In this document: positions 17,876 to 26,487 of the stretch, in pieces
Layout of the letters: every line of letters begins with the position of its first letter
How positions within the stretch are numbered: the first letter of the stretch is position 1
Origin: Lactonifactor sp. BIOML-A5
Lineage (GTDB): Bacteria; Bacillota; Clostridia; Lachnospirales; Lachnospiraceae
Assembly (NCBI RefSeq): GCF_009677585.1
Contig: NZ_WKYV01000009.1
Location: 62,001-126,000 of the forward strand
DNA: 64,000 bases
Direction: 5' to 3'
Program-made: the position numbers and the translations under genes
Notes under the pieces: model-generated
Database searches by the model: none
Told to the model about the DNA's origin: nothing
The model's input: only the letters and a program-made list of their open reading frames with translations

Positions 17876-18817
17876 TTACTCTTTTCTCTCATACCAGATG
17901 CTGCAGTTTTTCCCGCTTCTTTTGCCTTCATAGAGCGCCCTGTCCGCACAGTTGATACTTTCTTCAATTCCTTCGTTCTCATGATACGCATGAAGTCCCA
18001 GGGTCAGGGTACAGGAAAATTCCCCCTCTTCATGATAAATCTTAAACTTTTCAACCTCAGTGCGGATCTGCTCGCTGATCTCATATGCCTCCTCTTCTGT
18101 CACTTCAAATAAAACGACCAAGAATTCTTCGCCTCCCCAGCGCACCACCCTGTGCCGGCCGCAGATTCCCTCCAGGATATTTGCAATGCACACCAAAGCC
18201 ATGTCCCCTGCGTCATGTCCATAGGTATCGTTGATCACCTTAAAGTCGTCAATATCTGCCAATATCATCACATTATGGCGCTCTCCCATCTGGCAGCACC
18301 TCATATCTTCCATGAGATCCCCTACTACATACCTTCGGTTATATAAGCCGGTAAGTCCGTCTCTAAACGCCATATAATTCAGCTTTTCCATACTTGAGCG
18401 CAGTTCCATATTCTGTCTGTTGAGCTCATCCTTCTGCCGCTTTAACTGCAGATGTGCACGCACTCTGGACAAAAGCTCTCCCTGGACAAAAGGTTTTTTA
18501 ATATAATCGCAGGCTCCCATAGCAAAGCCTTTTACCACGTCCTCATCCTTATCCTTAGACGTCAGAAATATAATAGACGCATCATTATTATCGGTATCCT
18601 TTAACTGCTCAAATAATTCATAACCATCTGTATCCGGAAGCACCACATCCAGAAGAATCAGATCCGGCTGATACTGCACTGCCATTTCCAGCGCCTCCTG
18701 TCCGCTGTGAGCCTCACAGAGGAAAACAGGCTCCTCTTTTAGTGCTATTTCAATCTGTTTGCAGATTAGCAGGCTATCATCCACAACCAGCACTATCTGT
18801 CTGCTTTCTTTCTCCAT
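17876..18817 (-). CDS. Response regulator with diguanylate cyclase output (WspR/PleD-like)
   Basis: The 313 residues carry an N-terminal receiver (about 8-125) with phospho-acceptor Asp in LILLDVVLPDTDG, the Ser/Thr of LTSKD and the Lys of IKKPF, a coiled linker, and a GGDEF domain (about 150-305) with intact GGEEF near 228. No RxxD inhibitory site is present at the usual spot before GGEEF. Phosphorylation, presumably by the operon's CheA, should switch on cyclic di-GMP synthesis. The ATG has GGAGG 7 nt upstream. It lies between cheD and cheA, as expected for an output of this pathway and not of an unrelated kinase. Confidence 0.92.
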   Translation of the reverse strand: MEKESRQIVLVVDDSLLICKQIEIALKEEPVFLCEAHSGQEALEMAVQYQPDLILLDVVLPDTDGYELFEQLKDTDNNDASIIFLTSKDKDEDVVKGFAMGACDYIKKPFVQGELLSRVRAHLQLKRQKDELNRQNMELRSSMEKLNYMAFRDGLTGLYNRRYVVGDLMEDMRCCQMGERHNVMILADIDDFKVINDTYGHDAGDMALVCIANILEGICGRHRVVRWGGEEFLVVLFEVTEEEAYEISEQIRTEVEKFKIYHEEGEFSCTLTLGLHAYHENEGIEESINCADRALYEGKRSGKNCSIWYERKE

Positions 18818-18837
18818 TTTAAAACCTCCATTGTTAT

Positions 18838-19314
18838 CTACAGTAAAATCTCTATATGGCGTGCCGTACTCACCCTCATCTGTCCATTTTCTGCATAAAA
18901 TGTAATCGTTCTCCCATAATTTTTACCGGTATCCTCCCCGGCTACTCTGACCCCTTCTTCTTTGAGAACCCGCTTTACCGTTTCTGTATTCCGGCTGCCG
19001 ATCTCCCACTTGCTGTTATTTGTTTCAAACATTTTGGCACCACCGGCAAGCTTTGCCGTAAGTCTCCTCTTGTCTGCCCCATGTGAAGTCATGAGGTGAA
19101 TCAGCTCTCTGACCCCTTCATCCGCAAATTTATACGCATTTTCCTGATTCAGTGAGTCTGCTTTGCAGGGAAGAACAATATGTGCCATACCGGCAAGGCG
19201 CTTTGCCCTGTCGTACAGGCAAATTCCCACACAGGATCCCAGTGCATAGGACACAAGGATCTGTTCCCCTTCTGCAAGCTTTCCCTCACCAATTCCTACG
19301 ATGATTTTATTCAT
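18838..19314 (-). CDS. cheD: Chemoreceptor glutamine deamidase CheD
   Basis: 158 residues, the family's normal size. The catalytic Cys (about 28, in GSCVGICLYD) and His (about 45, in MAHIVLP) are present, as are AGGAKMF and GEDTGKNYGRTI near the C-terminus. CheD deamidates receptor glutamines and, bound to CheC, links receptor state to CheY dephosphorylation. It follows cheC by 4 bp with its ribosome site (AGGGAG) inside the cheC end, consistent with coupled synthesis of the two partners. Confidence 0.95.
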   Translation of the reverse strand: MNKIIVGIGEGKLAEGEQILVSYALGSCVGICLYDRAKRLAGMAHIVLPCKADSLNQENAYKFADEGVRELIHLMTSHGADKRRLTAKLAGGAKMFETNNSKWEIGSRNTETVKRVLKEEGVRVAGEDTGKNYGRTITFYAENGQMRVSTARHIEILL

Positions 19315-19318
19315 AGCT

Positions 19319-19930
19319 TTACTCCCTGAGCGTTCCGATGATTGCCCTTAGAGATTTCATTTCCGGAAGAAATACGATATGTCCCATAAACGAACAGCTG
19401 CCCATATGGAATACATTTTGGATCAGCAGAAGCTCGTCGCTGTAGACAAGAAAATGTGACAGGGGAATATTCAGAATTGCCCCGCCCATATCAATGCACA
19501 GATTGGGCACATCTACATCTATCTCCAGATTCAGAAGCTGTGACAGTGCTCTTATGTAGGAACCGCACATAATATTCCCCAATTCACAGATAAGAGATTT
19601 CTCTATATCTTCAAGATACATCAATTGCCTCTCCTTCTCCCCCAGAATAGTGTTTAAAACTGAAAAGGTAAAGGCCTCATCCAGAAGGAATAAAAAGATG
19701 CCCTGAAGTTCTCCATGTATTTCTACCATGATCCCGGTCTGTATCTCCTCTTCTCTCTGAAGAATTCCGGCTATCTCCTGATACTTTATAATCTTAAGAC
19801 TCGGAGTATCAATCTCCAGAGAGTGATTCATCATCTGGGACAGGGAGGTAACCGCATTACCAGTCCCTATATTTCCCAGTTCTTTTAAAATGTCCGCGTC
19901 TTGTTCATCCAGATCCATGTAATTTTTCAT
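19319..19930 (-). CDS. cheC: CheY-P phosphatase CheC
   Basis: 203 residues with two copies of the CheC/FliY active-site signature (D/S-x3-E-x2-N): DILKELGN at about 13-20 and SLICELGN at about 112-119. Both acidic and amide residues are present in both copies, so phosphatase activity is expected. CheC removes phosphate from CheY and is stimulated by CheD, the next gene. GAGGA lies about 8 nt before the ATG. It is 17 bp downstream of the receptor gene. Confidence 0.93.
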   Translation of the reverse strand: MKNYMDLDEQDADILKELGNIGTGNAVTSLSQMMNHSLEIDTPSLKIIKYQEIAGILQREEEIQTGIMVEIHGELQGIFLFLLDEAFTFSVLNTILGEKERQLMYLEDIEKSLICELGNIMCGSYIRALSQLLNLEIDVDVPNLCIDMGGAILNIPLSHFLVYSDELLLIQNVFHMGSCSFMGHIVFLPEMKSLRAIIGTLRE

Positions 19931-19947
19931 CTATAGTTCCTCATATC

Positions 19948-21624
19948 CTACACCTCAAACCTTTCCACCAGTTCTTTTAAGATCTGAGCCTGTGCTGAGA
20001 GCTCCTCGCTTGCTGCCGCACTCTCTTCGGAGGTAGCCGAGTTGCCCTGCACAATATCCGAAATAAGTTCCACTGTTTTTCGAATCTGGGAAATTGCCTC
20101 TGCCTGCTGCACGGAAGCCTGGGAAATCTTACTTACCATCTTGTTCACTTCCTGTGCTCCGTCCACAGACTTTTTCAGGGTTTTGGCTGTGTCATTCGCT
20201 GCCTCCATACCTGCTTCCACTGCCTCTTTATTCTTCTCGCTCAGATCAGAGGTTAGTCTGGAAGCGCTTGATGTCTTTGACGCCAGCCTTCTCACTTCTC
20301 CTGCCACCACAGAAAATCCCTTGCCTGCCTCTCCTGCCCTTGCCGCCTCCACTGCAGCGTTGAGCGCCAATATATTCGTCTGGAATGCAATATCCTCAAT
20401 TTCCTTTACAATTCCCGTAATCTCTACGGAATTCTTTTTAATCTGCCGGTTATACTCCATCAGGTTCATCATCTGATTATTGCTCTCCATGAGGTAATTC
20501 CCCACCGAAGCAGCCAGTTCGCTGGATTTGACAGCCCCGTCTGCATTGTCTCTTACGCCGTCTGCGATATCATTGATGCTGACAGCCAGCTCTTCAATGG
20601 AGCTGGCCTGCTCTGAAGCTCCCTGCGCCAGCACCTGCGCCCCGTTGGAGATCTGTTCCGCGCCTCCAAATACCTGCTCTGCACTATTTCCAATCTGTAC
20701 GATAGACTCCCGCAGCAGTTCTCCGATCTCATTCATCCCCTCGCTTAAGGCTATAAAATCCCCCTTAAAGCTGATGGGCGAGCGGTAATTCAGACGTCCG
20801 CTGCCCAGTTCTCCTAAGCCCTTTTTTATCTCCGATACATATAAGTTCAAAGCTGAAGCCGTAGCTCTGATGTCATCTGCCAGCTGGCCCAGTTCATCCT
20901 CAGACCGATATGTCAGCTCAGTCTTCAGCTGCCCGTTTGCAATGGTATTCGCAGCCTTTTTAATCTCATTAACCGGTTTCTGGATACTTTTTGTAATTGT
21001 AATCCAGAGAAAACCTGTAATAAGTAAAATAACAGCGGCCAGAAGGATCAGGAGCGTCCAGATCTGTCTGCTTATCCTCTTTGCCTCTAAAAGACTGTTG
21101 TGTGCGTCCTCTGACGAAAGCTCCACAACCTCTCCCAGACAAGTCATAACCTTTGTGACCTGAGGCGCATATTCATTGGTATATATGTTCAGGGCATCCT
21201 CATCCCTGTCCTCTTCAATTGCTGTGAGTATTGCGTCCCTGGGGAATTTCAGCTGTGAAAACAGGCTCTTTAGTTCCTCTACCTTTTCTGGACCGCTTAC
21301 ATACCCGGTGGCCAGTGCCTCCATACCTGCTTCCACCTCTGTCACTGTTTCTTTGGTTTCCTGGAGATATACCGGCTCATCCACCAGATTCTCTGTACCT
21401 GCCAGCATGGCCAGATTTTTGGATACCTTCTGCAGATTAGCCATAGCCATCTGGGATGACTGCACGTTGGCAAAGGGCTCATTGTAAAGCTGGTCCATCC
21501 GATCTGCCAGAGTCCTGATGTTAAACAGAGCTATGGATACCGTCAAAACATACATAATAATGATTGTCCCAAAAGCCAGAAGCAGTTTCTTTCCTATTTT
21601 AAGATTTCTGAATTTTTCCTTCAT
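19948..21624 (-). CDS. Methyl-accepting chemotaxis protein (four-helix-bundle sensor)
   Basis: A 558-residue receptor with two transmembrane helices (about 14-36 and 188-214), an outside helical bundle sensor of about 150 residues, a HAMP domain (about 210-265) and a long cytoplasmic signalling coiled coil. The hairpin tip reads [20 protein letters not shown], the absolutely conserved CheA/CheW contact. Flanking Glu/Gln-rich helices can serve as CheR methylation sites and CheD deamidation sites. It is the only receptor in this cluster. The ligand is not predictable; helical-bundle sensors of this kind usually bind small molecules or sense membrane state. Confidence 0.93.
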   Translation of the reverse strand: MKEKFRNLKIGKKLLLAFGTIIIMYVLTVSIALFNIRTLADRMDQLYNEPFANVQSSQMAMANLQKVSKNLAMLAGTENLVDEPVYLQETKETVTEVEAGMEALATGYVSGPEKVEELKSLFSQLKFPRDAILTAIEEDRDEDALNIYTNEYAPQVTKVMTCLGEVVELSSEDAHNSLLEAKRISRQIWTLLILLAAVILLITGFLWITITKSIQKPVNEIKKAANTIANGQLKTELTYRSEDELGQLADDIRATASALNLYVSEIKKGLGELGSGRLNYRSPISFKGDFIALSEGMNEIGELLRESIVQIGNSAEQVFGGAEQISNGAQVLAQGASEQASSIEELAVSINDIADGVRDNADGAVKSSELAASVGNYLMESNNQMMNLMEYNRQIKKNSVEITGIVKEIEDIAFQTNILALNAAVEAARAGEAGKGFSVVAGEVRRLASKTSSASRLTSDLSEKNKEAVEAGMEAANDTAKTLKKSVDGAQEVNKMVSKISQASVQQAEAISQIRKTVELISDIVQGNSATSEESAAASEELSAQAQILKELVERFEV

Positions 21625-21647
21625 GGTCTCTTCCTCTTCGCCGTTTT

Positions 21648-22013
21648 TTAATTCTGCAGACTTGCGTTGACTACTCTGATAAACTCTTCCTCTTTAAACG
21701 GCTTTACGATAAAATCAGCCGCCCCGTTTATCAGTGCTTTCTGAATCATCATGTCCTGCCCCACCGCAGAGCACATAATAATCTTTCCCTGTGGATCTTC
21801 TTTTAAAATATCCTCAAGCACTTCAATTCCCGATTTGCCTGGCATCGTAATATCCAGAAGCACCAAATCCGGCTTATGGTTCACATAAAGCTTATATCCC
21901 TGCTCTCCATCCTCTGCCTCCAGAATATCCGTATATCCTTCATGTTCCAGATATCGCCGGATGACTTTTCTCATAAACATCGCGTCATCAACAATTAATA
22001 TTTTTTTGCCCAT
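21648..22013 (-). CDS. cheY: CheY-type single-domain response regulator
   Basis: 121 residues forming one receiver domain: acidic pair DD at about 9-10, phospho-acceptor Asp in [10 protein letters not shown], Ser in CSAVG and Lys in IVKPF. The frame is open to 22088, overlapping cheR, but AAGGAG sits about 7 nt before the ATG at 22013, which also avoids the overlap. In flagellated bacteria CheY binds the motor switch. No flagellar genes are present here, so it may act as a phosphate sink or on another target. Confidence 0.92.
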   Translation of the reverse strand: MGKKILIVDDAMFMRKVIRRYLEHEGYTDILEAEDGEQGYKLYVNHKPDLVLLDITMPGKSGIEVLEDILKEDPQGKIIMCSAVGQDMMIQKALINGAADFIVKPFKEEEFIRVVNASLQN

Positions 22014-22032
22014 TGCCTCTCCTTTGCTTCTT

Positions 22033-22848
22033 TTACTTCCTTTTCTTTCGGTAAACCGCAGGAGCCGTCTGCTCCAGCCTTGTCTCATCCCTGCTTAATA
22101 GCTCTGCATGTCCGATCAACAGGTATCCACCTGGATGAAGGCTGTTTTCCAGCTTCTCAATGAGTGCTTTTCTGGCATCCTTATCAAAATAAATCATAAC
22201 ATTTCTGCAAAGTATTACATGGTATTTTTCTGATGCCGGAAACGTCTGCATCAGATTCTGATACCGGAACGTAATGTTATATTTTAGCGCTTCTTTCACC
22301 TGGAATACTTTCTTATCTACAATACAGCAGTACTTTTTCTTCCAAACAGCCGGAAGACGCTCCAGCTCTCTTAAGGGATACACCCCCTTCTGTGCCTTTT
22401 CCAGTACTTCTCTTGATATATCTGTTGCCTGTATCCTTACACTTGGAATCTGCCGGACCTCTTCCTTATAATCCTGAAGAACCATTGCCAGGGTATAGCA
22501 TTCTTCCCCTGTGGAACAGCCTGCACACCATATATTGCAGATTCCGTGCTGAATCTGCGCGAAAAGTTCCGGAAATATCTTCTCTTTTAACACAGAAAAA
22601 TGCACTGGCTCCCTCATAAAATAAGTATAGTTTGTAGTCAGCTGATTCACTATGCCCTCAGCCATCTTTCCTGTTCTGTCCCTTTTCAGCAGTTCCAGAT
22701 ATTCCCTGAAGGAAGAAAGTCCCCATCTCTGCAGTTCTTTTGTCAGACGGCACTCAATTAAAGTCTTTTTTTTATCCAGGTTAATTCCATAGTACTCCCG
22801 CATATATGCAACAATCTCTGCAAATTCTTTTTCATTTAGCCTAATCAC
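22033..22848 (-). CDS. cheR: Chemoreceptor methyltransferase CheR
   Basis: 271 residues with the CheR N-terminal helical domain followed by the AdoMet-binding domain (IWCAGCSTGEECYTLAMVL; acidic residue of IQATDIS; ILCRNVMIYFD). It methylates receptor glutamates for adaptation. The start is a GTG at 22848 with only a weak GGGG site and it overlaps the preceding short cheW by 8 bp, so translation is probably coupled. The usual partner methylesterase CheB is absent from the operon, which leaves CheD and CheC as the only other adaptation proteins. Confidence 0.93.
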   Translation of the reverse strand: MIRLNEKEFAEIVAYMREYYGINLDKKKTLIECRLTKELQRWGLSSFREYLELLKRDRTGKMAEGIVNQLTTNYTYFMREPVHFSVLKEKIFPELFAQIQHGICNIWCAGCSTGEECYTLAMVLQDYKEEVRQIPSVRIQATDISREVLEKAQKGVYPLRELERLPAVWKKKYCCIVDKKVFQVKEALKYNITFRYQNLMQTFPASEKYHVILCRNVMIYFDKDARKALIEKLENSLHPGGYLLIGHAELLSRDETRLEQTAPAVYRKKRK

Positions 22849-23158
22849 TTTTCTTTCCCCATACTCCCTGCATCAGCATAGTTAAAGAAGAGGGATCTGC
22901 CTCTTCCTCGCCAACTGTAACCGCTGGTATTCCCCCCATCGCTTCTCCCCCTGCCTTTATAATAATTCCGCAAGAGTAAGACTTTTTGTCTCCCATCTGA
23001 TAGTAGATTACCAGGCGGCCCTGATATATTGAAAGCCCCAGAAGATTATCATCTCCTTCCGGAACTGTAAGGATCTCAGGAGCTCTGACAATTGCTTCTG
23101 TCATTTTCTTTTCAATATAAACAATCTTTGTACCTGTGTTTACCGTTATATATTCCAT
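22841..23158 (-). CDS. Short CheW-like protein (second copy)
   Basis: A 105-residue protein. LLGLSIYQGRLVIYYQMG and CGIIIKAGGEAMGGIPAVTV fit the second half of a CheW domain, but the protein is 35 to 40 residues shorter than usual CheW, mainly missing the N-terminal strands. The ATG at 23158 has AAGGACGG just upstream; starts further upstream would overlap cheW1. It could be a minimal coupling or regulatory CheW variant, or one half of a duplicated domain shared with the neighbouring gene. Confidence in the fold is moderate. Confidence 0.6.
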   Translation of the reverse strand: MEYITVNTGTKIVYIEKKMTEAIVRAPEILTVPEGDDNLLGLSIYQGRLVIYYQMGDKKSYSCGIIIKAGGEAMGGIPAVTVGEEEADPSSLTMLMQGVWGKKSD

Positions 23159-23171
23159 ATCCCGTCCTTTT

Positions 23172-23603
23172 CTACGAGCTGCCCGGCGGACTGCCGCTGT
23201 CATTTATGATCCTTTGATACAGCTGTTCTGGATTCAGCAGATACCCCAGTTCAGCTTTTCCATCATCCCCGTTCAGCTTTGCCACGGCCTGCAGATATTG
23301 GTTCCTTTCATTCAGAACCGGGGGATGTAAAGGGAGCAGTTCCTTCTCTTCCAGTACACGGACCCCCAGGATCTCTTCTGCCAAAAGTCCGAACGCTGTC
23401 TGCCCTATCTCAATGATCAGTATATAATCCCACTGCCTCTCTTCCTTTCTGCCTGCTATCACAGGAAAGTTCAGAACCGGCATATCTTTTCCTTCCGCTG
23501 TCCCCCGTATTGCGTCACATACCCGCTTTACCCTGGAGACCGGGATAAGAAAATTAATGTTGTTTGCTGTAAATGCCAGGCAGCACTCCTCTACGTAATC
23601 CAT
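23172..23603 (-). CDS. cheW: CheW-like coupling protein, first gene of the chemosensory operon
   Basis: 143 residues. The N-terminal half has CheW-type strands (NINFLIPVSRVKRVCDAIRG; VLNFPVIAG) and the C-terminal half fits the second subdomain (IIEIGQTAFGLLAEEILGVR). Similarity to classical CheW is weaker than for the third copy. It lies directly behind the operon promoter and 13 bp before the short cheW. The three CheW-like genes probably have distinct binding preferences. Confidence 0.7.
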   Translation of the reverse strand: MDYVEECCLAFTANNINFLIPVSRVKRVCDAIRGTAEGKDMPVLNFPVIAGRKEERQWDYILIIEIGQTAFGLLAEEILGVRVLEEKELLPLHPPVLNERNQYLQAVAKLNGDDGKAELGYLLNPEQLYQRIINDSGSPPGSS

Positions 23604-23640
23604 TTAAAATCCGCCTTCCCGCTCTTTGCCTATTATACTA

Positions 23641-23669
23641 ATAATACGTTATTATAGGAAAAAACTCAA
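23641..23669 (-). promoter_or_regulatory. Candidate promoter of the chemosensory operon
   Basis: On the minus strand TTGAGT (23664-23669), 17 bp, TATTAT (23641-23646), about 30 nt before the cheW start at 23603. Two further TATAAT-like boxes in the same AT-rich stretch make the exact -10 uncertain. No sigma-28 (flagellar) type promoter was recognised. Confidence 0.6.
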
Positions 23670-23684
23670 GTAAACCGGCGGATC

Positions 23685-25217
23685 TTATTCATTCTGAGTC
23701 CATTCTAATATTTCGTAGGAAAGAAGAAGACGGAAACGGACTTTGTACTCATCCAAGTTAAGCTCCAATATCTTCTTAATCTTTTCCAGGCGGTACAATA
23801 ACGTACTTCTGTGAATATACAGTCTGCCGGAAGTATGAGCGATATTCCTGTCATTAACAAGGTAAATATAAAGGGTTTTAAAGAACTCTGTACTGTGCTC
23901 CTCATCATATGATTTCAGTTTCAGCAGTCCGGGCTCACAGTACATCTGGGGAAGCAGTTTCCTGCTGCCCTGATAGAACAAGTAGGAAAGTACATAGTCT
24001 TCAAACTTGTACATCCAAAACATAGGATTTTCCTTTTCTCCCATCTCCAATGCCGCCAGACATTGCTGATAATAAAACTTCAGTTCCATAAAGTCATTCC
24101 CCTGACAGCTGATTCCTGCCTTAAAAAGGCCTTCCCTCATAAATACTGCAAACCTCTGGAAGAATTCACTTATATCACTATTTATCTTTTCCATATTTAA
24201 GACAATAACAATGCCCTCATGATAGTGAAATGCGTAGATACCGGCAAACATATTTTCCAACCTCCGGCAGGTAAAATAAACCGCATGAGTGGAAAAGTCC
24301 CTGCTGCTTACCAGCAGGCGGATACACAGGAAACGGTCACCAGGCTTCCACTTCTGATATTCCAGGCGCTTTTTCAAGACAGTCTCCTCGGTGTGTCCAT
24401 GCTGGAGCAGTTCATAAAAAGATTGTTCCAGGTCCCTGGGATCGTCTGACTGCAGAAGGCAGCCTCTCTCCAGGGCTGTCTGCACATGCCCTGCCAGATA
24501 TTCCAGCAGGGGATAATCACTCTCTCTGAATTCTCTTCCCAGTTCATTTACACATATCCTTCCCAGAAAGGTTTCCTCCATCCAAAAATTCACATACAGC
24601 CCCCTGTATCCAAACTGCTGTCTTGGAAAAATCTGAGCTCCCCGGGTTTTCAGGCTGTCCTGATACTCTCTGGAGACCTTAAACTCGTTCATGGTTTCCA
24701 TCTGAACAGTTTTCTTCCCTGTCTGAGATTCATAATTCCACTTCACCTGCTCCGGCATCTCATTTACACTGGCTATAATCTCAAAATCCCCGTCATGCAC
24801 AAAAATCGGGTTCTCAAAAATATCCACACTGGCCTGACAGTAGCTCTCAATCCTTTCATTCCTCCGCAACGCTTCCATCAGCGCTTCTTCCCACAGCTGA
24901 TACTTCCGGAAGGTTATTAAAAGGGCACAGCATACTTCCTCCCACCGGGCAGTTTCCGGAAGAAGGATCCACCTTTGCGCTTTATCCAAAGTTCCCCGGG
25001 GGGTGCCCAGGCATATAATACCGCTTTTTTCAGGAAGCTCAGCCGCCTCCAGCTCCTCTGCCCGCCCCAGAATTACAAATTCCTCAGCCAGGTCCCTCAT
25101 CTTTTTTCCCATTGGCGTGAACCCCAGATATCTCATTTCATTCCATCCCCTCCTTTTTCTTCCGGACGGCCTGAACTCTGCCAGATTCTCATATATGATT
25201 TCCATACTTATCCTCAT
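23685..25217 (-). CDS. PucR/CdaR-type transcriptional regulator
   Basis: A 510-residue regulator. The C-terminal 60 residues hold the PucR family helix-turn-helix (HTSGRLYIHRSTLLYRLEKI), preceded by a GGDEF-like-fold middle domain typical of these regulators and a sensor-like N-terminal half of about 230 residues. PucR proteins respond to metabolites and usually activate a neighbouring catabolic gene. It is divergent from the URO-D family gene 154 bp away, its most likely target. The ATG has GGGAGG 8 nt upstream. Confidence 0.88.
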   Translation of the reverse strand: MRISMEIIYENLAEFRPSGRKRRGWNEMRYLGFTPMGKKMRDLAEEFVILGRAEELEAAELPEKSGIICLGTPRGTLDKAQRWILLPETARWEEVCCALLITFRKYQLWEEALMEALRRNERIESYCQASVDIFENPIFVHDGDFEIIASVNEMPEQVKWNYESQTGKKTVQMETMNEFKVSREYQDSLKTRGAQIFPRQQFGYRGLYVNFWMEETFLGRICVNELGREFRESDYPLLEYLAGHVQTALERGCLLQSDDPRDLEQSFYELLQHGHTEETVLKKRLEYQKWKPGDRFLCIRLLVSSRDFSTHAVYFTCRRLENMFAGIYAFHYHEGIVIVLNMEKINSDISEFFQRFAVFMREGLFKAGISCQGNDFMELKFYYQQCLAALEMGEKENPMFWMYKFEDYVLSYLFYQGSRKLLPQMYCEPGLLKLKSYDEEHSTEFFKTLYIYLVNDRNIAHTSGRLYIHRSTLLYRLEKIKKILELNLDEYKVRFRLLLSYEILEWTQNE

Positions 25218-25252
25218 TGACCCACCTCCCAGCGAATATATGTTCTGTATAA

Positions 25253-25281
25253 AGTATAGGAACTTTTTACAGCAAAGTCAA
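25253..25281 (-). promoter_or_regulatory. Promoter of the PucR-type gene
   Basis: On the minus strand TTGACT (25276-25281), 17 bp, TATACT (25253-25258); predicted start near 25246, about 30 nt before the ATG. A one-mismatch LexA-like sequence (25233-25246) lies on the start site. Confidence 0.7.
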
Positions 25282-25294
25282 TTTCTTTGTAGAA

Positions 25295-25324
25295 TTTACT
25301 TATCTTCCCCCTTCCCCTTATAAT
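25295..25324 (+). promoter_or_regulatory. Candidate promoter of the URO-D family gene
   Basis: A consensus TATAAT at 25319-25324 is preceded at 18 bp by TTTACT (25295-25300), which is a poor -35 box. The weak -35 fits a promoter that needs an activator such as the divergent PucR-type protein. Confidence 0.5.
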
Positions 25325-25371
25325 GGGACCAGATAGAAAATGTACGAATCATATTAAAGGAGGATTTGCTT

Positions 25372-26373
25372 ATGCTTACAAAACGACAAAATCTGCTGGA
25401 AACCATTCAGGGCGGGCATCCCGACCGCTATGTAAACTGCCACGAAGCCTTTGCGTTTATTATTGACCCCATCCTTACACACATAGGCGGCTTTGCCTAT
25501 ACCATGAAGCCAGGGGAAACCGTTATGAACCAGTGGGGCGTAACCGTAACCTTTCCAAAGGGATGTGCCGGCCCGCTCCCCATCCACAGCAATGGTCTTG
25601 CAGCGCTAAAGGATATTACCAAGTGGAAAGAAACTGTGAGGGCTCCCAGGGTTGTCTATCCCCCCGAAGTATGGGAAACAGCCAAGGCACAGGCAGACGC
25701 AGTTGACCGCAGGGAACAGTTCGTCGCCGCCTTTATGGCTCCCGGAGTTTTTGAAAAAATAAATTATTTAATGGGAATGGAACCGGCAATGGTCGCTTTT
25801 TATGAAGAGCCGGAGGCTATGCATGAATTATTTGATTTTATGGCTGATTGGGAACTGGCATATGCCAAAGAATTGATGAAATATATAAAACCGGACCTTG
25901 TCTTCCACCATGATGACTTTGGAACACAGTACTCCTCATTCTTCTCCCCTCAGATGTTCCAGGAATTTTTCGTTCCGGTCTATAAAAAAGTTTATGGCTA
26001 CTTTAAAGAACAGGGATGTCTCATTGTACATCATTCAGACAGTTATGTGGCAAATCTGATTCCTTCTATGATAGAAATGGGTATCGACATCCACCAGGGA
26101 ACCATCCATACCAATAACCTTCCAGAATTGGTTAAAACCTACGGAGGACAGATTTCCTTCATGGGCGGTATCGATAACAGTATCGTTGACAGGGAAGACT
26201 GGACCCACGAAAGTATCGCGGCTCAGGTCAAAAAGATCTGCGATGAAATCCCTCCTAAGTACTTCCTGCCGTGTACCAGCATGGGAGGACCCGACTGTTC
26301 TTACCCGGGAGTCTACGAAGCAGTCTGTGAAGAGATTGAAAAGTATAATAAAAAGAGATTTTGTATCGCATAA
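25372..26373 (+). CDS. Uroporphyrinogen decarboxylase (URO-D) family methyltransferase-like protein
   Basis: A 333-residue TIM-barrel protein of the URO-D/MtaA superfamily. It has VFHHDDFGTQYSSFFSP and VHHSDSYVANLIPSMIEMGI, the family's metal-site region, and a C-terminal PCTSMGGPDCSYPG loop with Cys residues that could complete a zinc site. In clostridia such stand-alone members usually move methyl groups between corrinoid proteins and acceptors and do not make haem; no haem genes are nearby. No corrinoid protein is encoded next to it either. GGAGG lies 8 nt before the ATG at 25372; a TTG two codons upstream is less well placed. It is divergent from its probable PucR-type regulator. Confidence 0.85.
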   Translation: MLTKRQNLLETIQGGHPDRYVNCHEAFAFIIDPILTHIGGFAYTMKPGETVMNQWGVTVTFPKGCAGPLPIHSNGLAALKDITKWKETVRAPRVVYPPEVWETAKAQADAVDRREQFVAAFMAPGVFEKINYLMGMEPAMVAFYEEPEAMHELFDFMADWELAYAKELMKYIKPDLVFHHDDFGTQYSSFFSPQMFQEFFVPVYKKVYGYFKEQGCLIVHHSDSYVANLIPSMIEMGIDIHQGTIHTNNLPELVKTYGGQISFMGGIDNSIVDREDWTHESIAAQVKKICDEIPPKYFLPCTSMGGPDCSYPGVYEAVCEEIEKYNKKRFCIA

Positions 26374-26399
26374 TGCAGCAATGCGCCCAAAATTCTGGG

Positions 26400-26434
26400 G
26401 CTGGAAATGTACTCCTGTGGAGTGCATTCCCAGC
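26400..26434. terminator. Hairpin between converging genes
   Basis: Two 16-nt arms (26400-26415 and 26419-26434) pair with one wobble and one mismatch on either strand. A short A/T run lies on the plus-strand side after 26445. It is the only structured sequence in the gap after the URO-D gene. Confidence 0.45.
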
Positions 26435-26487
26435 TGCAGGGGCCACAAAAAAGCGTCTTTTATTCCGCAGAAGGATCCCAGGGACAA

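Noticed and set aside
13091..23603. Flagellar motility operon
   Set aside because: No flagellar structural, switch or sigma-28 genes, and no sigma-28-type promoter, occur in the window.
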